A stretch of DNA of 64,000 nt from Nitriliruptoraceae bacterium (GTDB lineage Bacteria; Actinomycetota; Nitriliruptoria; Nitriliruptorales; Nitriliruptoraceae). Below the pieces are notes generated by a model. The model was not told the DNA's origin. It was given only the letters and a program-made list of their open reading frames with translations, and did not search any database. Positions 10,001-17,785 of the stretch are shown here, in pieces. Positions within the stretch are counted from its first letter, which is position 1; each line of letters starts with the position of its first letter. The stretch is taken from assembly GCA_003561535.1 (NCBI GenBank), contig PWWI01000232.1:1-64000 (forward strand), in the 5' to 3' direction. The position numbers and the translations under genes are program-made.

Positions 10001-10440
10001 CGGACCCAGCCGTAGGCCCGCGACGGCTGCCAGGTCGAGCGGAAGGCGAGGCCCCAGCCAGCGTGCTCCTCCTCGAGCACGAGCGCATCACCGAGGACCT
10101 GCTTGCGGAGCACCCGGCGACAGCCGGGTTCGACGTGACGGGCGAAGGGCTGCCAGAGTTGTCGCTGTCCGTCGACGTCGCGAACCACCAGCGTCACCGG
10201 GCCCGAGACGTCGACCGCCCGGTGCAACCGGTCGTCGGTCTCGTAGGGCAGCACCGCCCGGTCGGCGTCGATGCGACCGGCCGTGAGTGGTCCGGCGCTG
10301 GAGACGAACATCCACAGGTCGCTGTCGGAGACCACCGACATGAGGAAGGGCTCCATGCGCTCCAGCCCATCGATCCGGTACCAGTCAGCGCCGTCGACGC
10401 GGACCAGCGTCCCGGTCACCCCGACACGATCCGTCGTCAT
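7087..10440 (-). CDS. Large (~1117 aa) (alpha/alpha)6-type protein, candidate GH94/149/161-like glycoside phosphorylase
   Basis: Start placed at MTTDRVG; ATGA overlap with the GH16 gene; QRPEWNDANNALAG resembles the general-acid WND motif of GH94-clan enzymes; NIGYWGDHQIVYL; operon context. Confidence 0.5.
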   Translation of the reverse strand: MTTDRVGVTGTLVRVDGADWYRIDGLERMEPFLMSVVSDSDLWMFVSSAGPLTAGRIDADRAVLPYETDDRLHRAVDVSGPVTLVVRDVDGQRQLWQPFARHVEPGCRRVLRKQVLGDALVLEEEHAGWGLAFRSTWQPSRAYGWVRTSELVDLRGVGGSYEVLDGLLDVMPAGVDAATEQLTSNLVDAYKRSETGRWGTVAIYTLETLITDRAEPAESLSATVVWSTGFEGARLHLDERVIDSVRAGRPHPTSELLTGRRGAYLRHGRVDLGAAMSASWMLVVDTGLGQAALLDTIRVADDPESRKLVTEDARAGSERLAALLAGADGRQHTGDPIADAHHLSNVLFNCMRGGVFPHGYLLPVADLLDFLAVHNLEVSRRHGQTLAAQGPSVSLDVLHRLATDGDDPDLLRLVLEYLPLTFSRRHGDPSRPWNRFSIRVTTDEGDELLNYEGNWRDIFQNWEALLRSYPRYLPHAVAKFLNASTVDGHNAYRISRAGIDWEVPDPHDPWGNIGYWGDHQIVYLHRLLQGWQATEPEGPLAWLQRPIFTYADVPYRLSGHEEMLRDPRATITFDREAAAAVDARVARLGADGRLVHAGDALVRVTLAEKLLVPALAKLSSYVAGGGIWMNTQRPEWNDANNALAGYGLSMVTLYQLERYLSDIRGLLVSSGGIVTLTRPVVAWLTELATALTEHDPVAAVGDPVARRRLLDGLGRAGEAHRERTRSGFDPTAVDVEVPVVAGFIDHALAHLVATIATARRPDGLYHAYNLVAFPSPDRVEITHLPAMLEGQVAVLGTSALTASAALEVVEALFSSELYRADQGSFLLYPAARRAAFLDRNTVPPAVMEQHPELRALVGKGSSGVLDVDAAGAVHFRPGLANARDLDAALEALGTDAAVREQIRDVYEQLFDHHAFTGRSGGMYGYEGLGSIYWHMVAKLLLAIQERYLAEAARDGPEDTIEGLAAVYRRVRDGLGFRKDPATFGAVPTDCYSHTPAHSGAQQPGMTGQVKEEVITRLGELGLVIDAGTLSFGRPLLSPGELWSGGLDTGPGYSCTVCQTPVLVRPGDRDLVRLRYGDGQVVERDGRSMSRKESAALFGRTGEISEVEFVTTAVPVEP

Positions 10441-10451
10441 CCGTTTGCCTC

Positions 10452-12431
10452 TCATCCCTCGCAGCTCGCCGCTCCAGGGAGCAGCCTTCCGTCGATGCCC
10501 AAGCCGTAGCCGTAGGGGTAGACCGCGCCATCGCAGGCATCCGACCTCACGCGGTCGAGGACACCGACGTCCTCCGGCCACGTGAAGGACAGACGCCCAC
10601 CGACCGGCTCCGCTCCGGTCAGCACGTCCACGACCCCGGCCCCCTCGGTGCCGGGCAGCCACGCCACGACGATGGCGTCCGCCAGCGTCGCGATCTCACC
10701 CAGCACCAGCGGGCGACCCGTCACCAGCACGACCACCAGCCGGTCCACCCGCTGGTGCAGCCGACGGACGACCTCGAGCTCCTGCTCCGACAGCGCGAGC
10801 CGATCGGTGTCACCCGCACCTTCCGCGTAGGGCCGCTCGCCCACCACGGCGATGCCGACCGGGGCGCGCTCGTCCTCCGCCAGCGAGGCGAAGCGACCGG
10901 TCCGGTCGTAGACGAGCGGCCCGTCGAGTGCCTCCTCGAGCGCCTCCAAGATGGTCGTTCCCTGGGTGGTCGCACCGCTGCCGCCCTGCCAGCTGATGGT
11001 CCAGCCACCCGACTGGATACCGATGTCGTTGGCTGCCGGACCCGCGACGAGGAGCGGCTCTGGGTCAGCCGCGTCCAAGGGCAACGTCGCTCCATCGGTC
11101 TCGAGCAGCACGACGGAGCGAGCGACCGCCTGCCTCGCCAACTGCCGGTGCTCGTCGGAGCCGATCAGCTCGATCAGCTCGGGCGAGGTCGACGGGCGAT
11201 CGAACAAGCCCATCGCGAACTTGACGGTGAGGACGCGCCGGACGGCCTCGTCGATCCGCTCCTCCTCGATGTCACCCTGCTCGACCGCACCACCCAGTGC
11301 GGTGAGGAACAGCTCGTAGTGGGTGGGCACCATGACCAGGTCGATACCGGCGTTGATCGACTGCACGACGGAGCCGTAGTAGTCCCCCGGCAGGACCTGG
11401 TCGACCGCTCCCCAGTCCGAGACGAGCAGCCCCTCGAAGCCGAGCTCGTCACGGAGCAGATCGGTCAGCAGGTACCGGTCACCGTGCACCTTGCCGTTCT
11501 CCCAGCTCGAGTACGAGGCCATCACCGTGATCGCACCGGCATCGAACGCGGCCGGGTAGGGCGCGACGTGGACGGTGCGGAGCTCCTCCTCGCCGGCCAG
11601 CGTCACCCCCTGGTCGATGCGGTAGCCGGACGCGATCGAGGTGTCCCACCCGGTCCCACCGTCGCCGACCCAGTGCTTGGGGGTCGCCAGGACCGAGGTC
11701 TCAGCGGTCAGATCGTCGCCTTGGAGCCCACGGACGAGGGCGGCGCCGAGCTCGCCGACGAGTTCCGGGTCCTCCCCGAACGCCTCGTAGGTCCGGCCCC
11801 ACCGCAGGTCCTGCGGGACCGCGAGCACCGGGGCGTAGTTCCAGCGGATGTCGGTCGCCGCCGTCTCGAGCGCGGTCGCTCGGCCGATCGCTTCGACGAG
11901 CGCCGGGTCCCGCGCCGCACCGAGGCCGACGTTGTGCGGGAAGATCGTCGCGCCGCGGAGGTTGTTGTGCCCGTGGATCGCATCCACGCCGTACAGGACC
12001 GGGATGCCGAGCGGGGTCTCGCCGGCCGCGGCCTGGTAGCTCCCGACCATCTCGCGCCACGCACCAGCAGTGTTGGGGGAGGGCGACCCGCCGCCACCGC
12101 TGAGGATGGCGCCGATCCCGCGCTCAGCTGCGGTCTCCGGGGAGATGGACCCCTTCTCGATCAACGTCATCTGGCCGAGCTTGTCCTCGAGCGTCATACG
12201 TGCCAGCAGGTCGTCGACGCGCTCCGCCACCGGGGCAGACGCGTCCCGGTAGCCCGGGGCGTCCGCCGTGGACTCCGCAGCTGTGTCCTCTGGCTCAGCA
12301 GGAGACGACTCGCCGGTGCACCCGCTCAGGACGATCAGGCACGCGAAGGCCAACGCGACCGAGGTCCGTCGCGTGGCGCGACGAGGGACACCCCAGGATG
12401 CACCGACCGGTGTCGGTCCGAACACCATCAT
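10452..12431 (-). CDS. GH3 beta-glucosidase lipoprotein
   Basis: Lipobox LIVLSGCTG; GH3 motifs TPKHWVGDG and GFEGLLVSDWGAVDQ; start set downstream of the ORF-track start, which overlaps the permease. Confidence 0.9.
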   Translation of the reverse strand: MMVFGPTPVGASWGVPRRATRRTSVALAFACLIVLSGCTGESSPAEPEDTAAESTADAPGYRDASAPVAERVDDLLARMTLEDKLGQMTLIEKGSISPETAAERGIGAILSGGGGSPSPNTAGAWREMVGSYQAAAGETPLGIPVLYGVDAIHGHNNLRGATIFPHNVGLGAARDPALVEAIGRATALETAATDIRWNYAPVLAVPQDLRWGRTYEAFGEDPELVGELGAALVRGLQGDDLTAETSVLATPKHWVGDGGTGWDTSIASGYRIDQGVTLAGEEELRTVHVAPYPAAFDAGAITVMASYSSWENGKVHGDRYLLTDLLRDELGFEGLLVSDWGAVDQVLPGDYYGSVVQSINAGIDLVMVPTHYELFLTALGGAVEQGDIEEERIDEAVRRVLTVKFAMGLFDRPSTSPELIELIGSDEHRQLARQAVARSVVLLETDGATLPLDAADPEPLLVAGPAANDIGIQSGGWTISWQGGSGATTQGTTILEALEEALDGPLVYDRTGRFASLAEDERAPVGIAVVGERPYAEGAGDTDRLALSEQELEVVRRLHQRVDRLVVVLVTGRPLVLGEIATLADAIVVAWLPGTEGAGVVDVLTGAEPVGGRLSFTWPEDVGVLDRVRSDACDGAVYPYGYGLGIDGRLLPGAASCEG

Positions 12432-12436
12432 CGAGA

Positions 12437-13513
12437 TCACTTGTCGACACCCGTGATGACGATGCCCTGGATGAAGACGCGCTGGGCGAAGAAGAAGATC
12501 ACCAGCGGGATCGCGAGGGGGATGAACGACGCGGCCATGATCAGCTGCGGCTCCGAGTCGTACACCCCGCTGAAGAAGGTGAGTCCGATGGAGATGGGCT
12601 GGATGTCCCGATTGCTGACGAGGTAGATCAGCGGTCCGAAGAAGTCGTTCCAGGCGAAGAAGAAGTGGAACAGCGAGACCGCGGTCAGCGCCGGGACGGA
12701 CTGCGGCAGGATGACGTAGAAGAAGGTCCTGAGCGCCCCCGCACCGTCGCCCGCCGCCGCCTGCTCCATCTCGGTGGGGATGGTGAAGAAGTACTGGCGG
12801 AGCAAGAACACGTTGTAGGCGTTGGCGAAGAACTGCGGGACGATCAGCGGCAACCAGGTCCCGGTCCAACCGATCCAACTGAAGAAGGCGTAGCTCGGCA
12901 CCTGGGTCACCGCCGGCGGCAGGATGATCGTGGCCATCAGCACCATGAAGAGCACGCCACGTCCTCGGAAACGGAACCTGGAGAAGCCGTAGGCGACGAA
13001 GGCTGAGGAGATCACCGCACCGAAGAGAGTGACGGTGGCGTAGAAGGTGGTCCAGAACAGCAGCCGCGGGAAGTTGATCAACTCCCAGGCCTCGGGGTAG
13101 TTCCCCCACGCCAGCGACAGCGACCGAACGGGCTCCAGGGTGCGCCAGCGGCCCTCCCAGGTGATGAGGCCGGCCTCGGGATCGGACGGGTCGACGAACT
13201 CGCTCGTCTCCCTGCCCCGGGTGACGAGGGCGAGTTCACGGTCCCCGTCGTCGAAGGGCACCTCGAAGACCTCGTACTTCCGATCCTCGAACTCGAAGGT
13301 CGCGATCTCGGTCGGGAGGATCGGGGCATCGGCCACCTGACTGCGCGTCTTCAGCGAGGTGACGCCGGCGTAGGCCAGCGGCATGAGCCACACGGAGAGG
13401 ATGGCCACCGCCAGGGTGGTCACCCCCCAGGTCATGAGCAGGCGCTTGCGCTTGATGCGGGCGGTGACCTCGTCGTAGGTCGTGACCTGACGCCGCGGAA
13501 CGAGGAGGTTCAT
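12437..13513 (-). CDS. CUT1 carbohydrate ABC transporter permease (MalG type) with enlarged extracytoplasmic loop
   Basis: EAA-like EMEQAAAGDGAGALRTFFYVILPQSVPAL; hydrophobic segments; position after partner permease. Confidence 0.9.
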   Translation of the reverse strand: MNLLVPRRQVTTYDEVTARIKRKRLLMTWGVTTLAVAILSVWLMPLAYAGVTSLKTRSQVADAPILPTEIATFEFEDRKYEVFEVPFDDGDRELALVTRGRETSEFVDPSDPEAGLITWEGRWRTLEPVRSLSLAWGNYPEAWELINFPRLLFWTTFYATVTLFGAVISSAFVAYGFSRFRFRGRGVLFMVLMATIILPPAVTQVPSYAFFSWIGWTGTWLPLIVPQFFANAYNVFLLRQYFFTIPTEMEQAAAGDGAGALRTFFYVILPQSVPALTAVSLFHFFFAWNDFFGPLIYLVSNRDIQPISIGLTFFSGVYDSEPQLIMAASFIPLAIPLVIFFFAQRVFIQGIVITGVDK

Positions 13514-14508
13514 GTCTGCTCCGCCGAGTAGTAGACCCAGGAGCGGGCCGTGCCGAAGACGACGATGGTGATGGCGAGCGCGACGAAGAAGAGGATCCAG
13601 GCCAGCGTCGCCCCGTAGCCCATCTGCGCGAACTGGAAGGCCTGCTTGTAGAAGTAGATCATGTAGAAGTTCGTGGCTCCCTGGGGGTACCCACTGGTGC
13701 CGTTGAGCACGAAGGGTTGGAGGAAGTACTGCAACAGCCCCACGAGACCGAGCACCAGGTTGTAGAAGATGACCGGGGAGACCATCGGGACCGTGATGTG
13801 CCACATCCGTCGCCACCAGCCGGCACCGTCGATGGACGCCGACTCGTAGAGCGCGGTCGGCACACCCTGGAGTCCGGCGAGGTTGATGAGGATGGCGTTG
13901 CCCAGACCCCAGATCCCGATGAAGGTGTAGGTCAGCGGGATCAACGTCGGGTTGTCCAGCCAGCGGATGCCGTCGACGCCTGTCGCGTCGATACCGAACA
14001 GGAACGAGATCAGGCGGTTCACCCAACCGGTCTGGCTGTTGAGGATCTGCGAGAAGATCAGCGTCGACGCGATGAAGGGCACGACCGACGGCGCGTAGAA
14101 CAGCGTCCGGAACAGGTTCCGGGAGCGCAGGTAGTCAGAGTTGAGGAGGAGCGCGAAGCCGAAGGCGACGACCAACCCGATGGGCAGGTTGATCACCGCG
14201 AACCGCAGGGTCACGATCCACGCCCGCCACACGTTCGGGTCGTTGAACAGTGCCCGCTGCCAGTTCCCGAGGCCGATGAACTCGGCCTCATCGGGCGTGG
14301 CCAGCTGGAAGCTGAGGGTCGAGAAGAACGCCGACGCCACCATCGGCAGTAGGTAGAACAGCAGGAAACCGACCAGCCAGGGCGAGATGAACAGCAGACC
14401 GGCGCGCGCGCGTCGCCGCTCCAGCGGCCCGATCTCCTGTCGCTTCGGGCGTGTGCGGTCGAGCCGCAACCTGCCCCACCCCGCGGGCTTCACCATCGTC
14501 GTCGCCAT
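13510..14508 (-). CDS. CUT1 carbohydrate ABC transporter permease (MalF type)
   Basis: EAA-like ALYESASIDGAGWWRRMWHITVPMVSPV; six hydrophobic segments. Confidence 0.92.
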   Translation of the reverse strand: MATTMVKPAGWGRLRLDRTRPKRQEIGPLERRRARAGLLFISPWLVGFLLFYLLPMVASAFFSTLSFQLATPDEAEFIGLGNWQRALFNDPNVWRAWIVTLRFAVINLPIGLVVAFGFALLLNSDYLRSRNLFRTLFYAPSVVPFIASTLIFSQILNSQTGWVNRLISFLFGIDATGVDGIRWLDNPTLIPLTYTFIGIWGLGNAILINLAGLQGVPTALYESASIDGAGWWRRMWHITVPMVSPVIFYNLVLGLVGLLQYFLQPFVLNGTSGYPQGATNFYMIYFYKQAFQFAQMGYGATLAWILFFVALAITIVVFGTARSWVYYSAEQT

Positions 14509-14531
14509 CGGACGCCCTCCTCGATCCCGGG

Positions 14532-14561
14532 TGGGGGCTGGCGGTCACCCGCCAGCCCCCA
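14532..14561 (-). promoter_or_regulatory. Perfect 13-bp-stem hairpin between substrate-binding protein gene and first permease gene
   Basis: T-GGGGGCTGGCGG / TCAC / CCGCCAGCCCCC-A. Confidence 0.8.
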
Positions 14562-14574
14562 GATCCGTGGCCAT

Positions 14575-16044
14575 CTACTCGACGAGCGTGCAGGCACCCG
14601 TACCGTCGTAGATGTTCTGAAGGTCGCCCACGAGCTGGTCGAGAGCGGCATCGACGTCGTAGTCGGGATCGACGAAGAGCCGGTTGGTGACGCGGTTGTA
14701 GCAGTCCTGGCTTTCCTGGCTGTTCGGCAGCCCCGCCTCGTGGTTGGGGTTGTCGTTGAAGGCCAGACTCGCCTCGACGACGTCCCAGTTCAGGCCCATA
14801 CCAGCGAACTGACCCTCATCCAACTCGTCGAAGAACGATCCCTGCAGGTCACTACGGGCTGGCATGCCGCCGTAGATCTTCAGCAGGTCGGAAGCCGCCT
14901 CACCGATCAGGTACTGCAGCACGGTGAAGGCCTCATCCGGGTGGTCAGTCGCCCGGGTGATGGTGAAGGTGTCGGCGTGCAGCTTGGCCGTGGTCTGCCC
15001 GAGCGCCGACGGCATCGGCGCCAGGTTCCAGGCATCCTCCAGCTCACCGGTGCAGCAGGTCGCGTACCACAGGTGCACCGCGCTCAGCGCCATGTTGCCG
15101 GAGTTGAACCAGTTCCCGGCATCGAGGAAGTCCGCACCGCCGTAGTCGGCGAAGGGGTAGGTGCCGTCCTCCCATGCGAGGTCCTGGTACCAGCTCATCG
15201 CCTCTCGCCAGTGGTCGGGCATGGTGGCATTGCCATCAGCGTCGACCAGCGCTCCCGGTCCGAACAGCGTTGCGAGACCGCGCATGTCGGTCCACTGGTT
15301 GCCGAATCCGAACTGGACGATGTCGTTGCGGTCGAAGTCCGAGCTGGTCGCGTCGTTGCCGTTGCCGTCGACCGTCAGGAGTTGGGCGAGCTCGCGCAGG
15401 GTGTCGACGTCCCAGTCGACCTCGGTGCCGTCAGGCATGACGTACGGCTCGTCGTAGGCGTCCGGGGGGTAGTTCAGACCCGCCTCGTCGAACAGATCGA
15501 GGTTGTAGAACATGAACTGCGGGAAGACGCCGAAGGGCAGGCCGAGCAGTCCCTCGCCCTCGACCTCGTAGAACTCCACCAGCTCGGGGTCGAAGACCGA
15601 TAGGTCGTACCCGCTCGATTCGACGAGCGGCTCGAGGTCGAGCCAGGCGCCCGGGAAGCCGTCACGCCCCCGGATCCCCACCGGCCCGACGATGTCGGGG
15701 GCATCACCGGCGGCGAGCTGGGGGTTGAGCACACCGTAAGCCGCGTCGTTGTCCACGATCTCGAGCACGAGCTCGATCTCGTCCTGGGAGGCGTTGAAGC
15801 GTTCGACGATCTCCTCCTGCGCGGGGATGGTGTCGACATCCGATCCGGCGCCGAGACCGACGAACCAGCGGATCCGTGTGGTGTCACCGCTCGGTGCCGA
15901 CTCCTCCTCTTCCTCCTCCGACGCGGCCGCGTCGGTGTCGTCCGTGATGTCAGGTTCCTCGGTGGGTGTCGTGCCAGCGCCGCAGGCCGCGAGGAGCAGC
16001 CCGAGGGCCAGTCCCAGAGGCAGCCAGTGTCGTGTCTTTCTCAT
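14575..16044 (-). CDS. Extracellular sugar-binding lipoprotein of CUT1 ABC transporter
   Basis: Lipobox LLLAACGAG, acidic linker, solute-binding protein family 1 features. Confidence 0.92.
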   Translation of the reverse strand: MRKTRHWLPLGLALGLLLAACGAGTTPTEEPDITDDTDAAASEEEEEESAPSGDTTRIRWFVGLGAGSDVDTIPAQEEIVERFNASQDEIELVLEIVDNDAAYGVLNPQLAAGDAPDIVGPVGIRGRDGFPGAWLDLEPLVESSGYDLSVFDPELVEFYEVEGEGLLGLPFGVFPQFMFYNLDLFDEAGLNYPPDAYDEPYVMPDGTEVDWDVDTLRELAQLLTVDGNGNDATSSDFDRNDIVQFGFGNQWTDMRGLATLFGPGALVDADGNATMPDHWREAMSWYQDLAWEDGTYPFADYGGADFLDAGNWFNSGNMALSAVHLWYATCCTGELEDAWNLAPMPSALGQTTAKLHADTFTITRATDHPDEAFTVLQYLIGEAASDLLKIYGGMPARSDLQGSFFDELDEGQFAGMGLNWDVVEASLAFNDNPNHEAGLPNSQESQDCYNRVTNRLFVDPDYDVDAALDQLVGDLQNIYDGTGACTLVE

Positions 16045-16190
16045 GGGTTCCTTCTTTCTCCCTGTGTCGGCCGCAGCCGACGCTCGATGCTGCAGGTGAA
16101 CTGCGGGGCCACTGCCCCGCGTTGTCGTGGCCCTCCGGAAGGCGCGAAGCCGCGGCCATCACCAGCCCGCCGGTGCGTTCGTGATGGCAA

Positions 16191-16214
16191 GAGAGCGCTC
16201 CCGGGTGCGCTCCC
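16191..16214. promoter_or_regulatory. Tandem LacI-family operator upstream of the transporter operon
   Basis: GAGAGCGCTCCC immediately followed by GGGTGCGCTCCC; near matches to CebR/CelR box TGGGAGCGCTCCCA. Confidence 0.75.
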
Positions 16215-16254
16215 AACATTGCAAATGAACTCGTGCGTCCTCACGTCGTCCCGA

Positions 16255-17301
16255 TCAGTCGTCGCAACCGCAGGAGCGGCGAACGATCAGCTCCGTCGGC
16301 AGGATGATGCGACTCGATGGTTCGGCTCGGCCCTCGGTGAGGTCCACCAGGAGCCGAACGGCTTCCTCACCGGTGCGGCGCACCGGCTGGGCCACCGTGG
16401 TGAGCGGTGGCGAGGTCTCGTAGGCTTCGACCAGCCCGTCGAAGCTGACGACGGCGATGTCGTCGGGGACCCGCAACCCGGCGCCCTTGATCGCCCGCAG
16501 CGCGCCGCGGGCCATCGTGTCCGATGCGCAGAAGATGGCGTCCGGTGGATGGTCGAGCAGCCGGGTTGCCGCCTCGAAGGCGACCGACTCGGTGAAGTCG
16601 GCCTCGACGACCCGGCGTGAGTCGATCTCGATGCCGGCGTCAGCAGCCGCGTCCAGGAAGCCGTTGCGCCGGTCGATACCCGTCGTGGTGTTGGACGGTC
16701 CCGTGATCGTCGCCAGCTTGGAGCGTCCGTGCTCGATGAGGTGACGGGTCCCATCGGCGGCGCCCTCGCGGTTCGATACGTCCACGTGGGAGATGGCGTC
16801 GTAGTCCGGCCGCCCCACCGTGATGAACGGGGTCCGGTCCTGCAGCATCAGGTCGACGAGCGGGTCGGCGGTCGTCGTCGCCGTGACGATGACGCCGTCA
16901 AGCATCCCGTTGGCGATGACGCGCGGGTAGAGATCGAGCTCCTCCCGGCGATCCTCGAACAGGAACAGCGACAGGGTGAGTTCGGCGCGGTTGGCGGCGC
17001 TGGTGATGCCTTGGATGAGGCGGCCGAAGTACGGATCCTGGAACACGTTCCTGACCCGACTCGGGATCACGAGGCCGAAGAGCCCCGTCCGACTCGACAC
17101 CAAGGATCGCGCCGCGCGGTTGGGCCGGTACCCGGTCTCCTCGATCGTCGCCAGGACCCGGCGCTTGACCTCCGGGCTGACCTCGGGGTGGTCGTTGACG
17201 ACCCTGGACACGGTCGAGCGTGAGACTCCTGCGAGCCTCCCGATCTCCTCCAGCGTCAGCCGCTTCACGGTCGTCACCCTATTGATCCGCGCCGACCTCA
17301 T
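16255..17301 (-). CDS. LacI-family transcriptional regulator (CebR/CelR-like)
   Basis: HTH KRLTLEEIGRLAGVSRSTVSRVVND; periplasmic-binding-protein-like sensor domain. Confidence 0.92.
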   Translation of the reverse strand: MRSARINRVTTVKRLTLEEIGRLAGVSRSTVSRVVNDHPEVSPEVKRRVLATIEETGYRPNRAARSLVSSRTGLFGLVIPSRVRNVFQDPYFGRLIQGITSAANRAELTLSLFLFEDRREELDLYPRVIANGMLDGVIVTATTTADPLVDLMLQDRTPFITVGRPDYDAISHVDVSNREGAADGTRHLIEHGRSKLATITGPSNTTTGIDRRNGFLDAAADAGIEIDSRRVVEADFTESVAFEAATRLLDHPPDAIFCASDTMARGALRAIKGAGLRVPDDIAVVSFDGLVEAYETSPPLTTVAQPVRRTGEEAVRLLVDLTEGRAEPSSRIILPTELIVRRSCGCDD

Positions 17302-17331
17302 GGGCCGGTCGTCGCCATCGGCGTGGTTGGC

Positions 17332-17355
17332 GGGAGCGCTCCTGGGAGCGCTCCC
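17332..17355. promoter_or_regulatory. Tandem LacI-family operator upstream of lacI-like gene
   Basis: GGGAGCGCTCCT immediately followed by GGGAGCGCTCCC. Confidence 0.8.
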
Positions 17356-17536
17356 GAAACTACTATGACTATGCACACCCGGGGAGTCCGTGTCAACGGT
17401 CGATGCTCACGAATCCGGAACGTCGGGCGGCCGTCGCGTGACCACCCTCGGTTCGGCCTCTGGCCGCTGGTCCTCCTGCTGTGGCTCGCGGTCGAGACAG
17501 GAGGCGCGGCAGCAGGACGGGGTGGGCTTCCAGCCG

Positions 17537-17681
17537 CCGATGGCCGCGCGGCATCCCCGCCGTACCCACCGCGGTCAGCGTGTGGCACGAAACCGGCCAT
17601 CCGTGGCCGCTCCCCGACCCACCAGGCCACGACCACGACCCACGCCGACGACCCACGCCGACGACCCCTGACCGCACGCGT
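17537..17681 (+). repeat. Dispersed intergenic repeat copy A (with internal 13-bp tandem duplication CGACCCACGCCGA x2)
   Basis: Shares 37-bp exact AACCGGCCATCCGTGGCCGCTCCCCGACCCACCAGGC (17591-17627) and flanking similarity with copy B. Confidence 0.75.
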
Positions 17682-17785
17682 GGACCTGAAGGTTCCCGGA
17701 AGGCTCCCCGGCACCTTGGGGCCGGCCCACCGACGCCGCGGGACGGCCCCGCACGGGGCGGGCCCGACCACGAGGGGCGGGATCG

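Noticed and set aside
7450-10509. 1019-aa plus-strand ORF
   Set aside because: Antisense shadow of the candidate phosphorylase gene; Arg/Gly/Val/Asp-rich with no recognisable motifs, typical of very high GC DNA.
10755-12626. 623-aa plus-strand ORF
   Set aside because: Antisense to the GH3 lipoprotein gene; no domain signal.
12432-13109. N-terminal extension of the GH3 ORF (10452..13109)
   Set aside because: Overlaps the permease gene out of frame; the lipobox-containing start at 12431 or 12428 is convincing.
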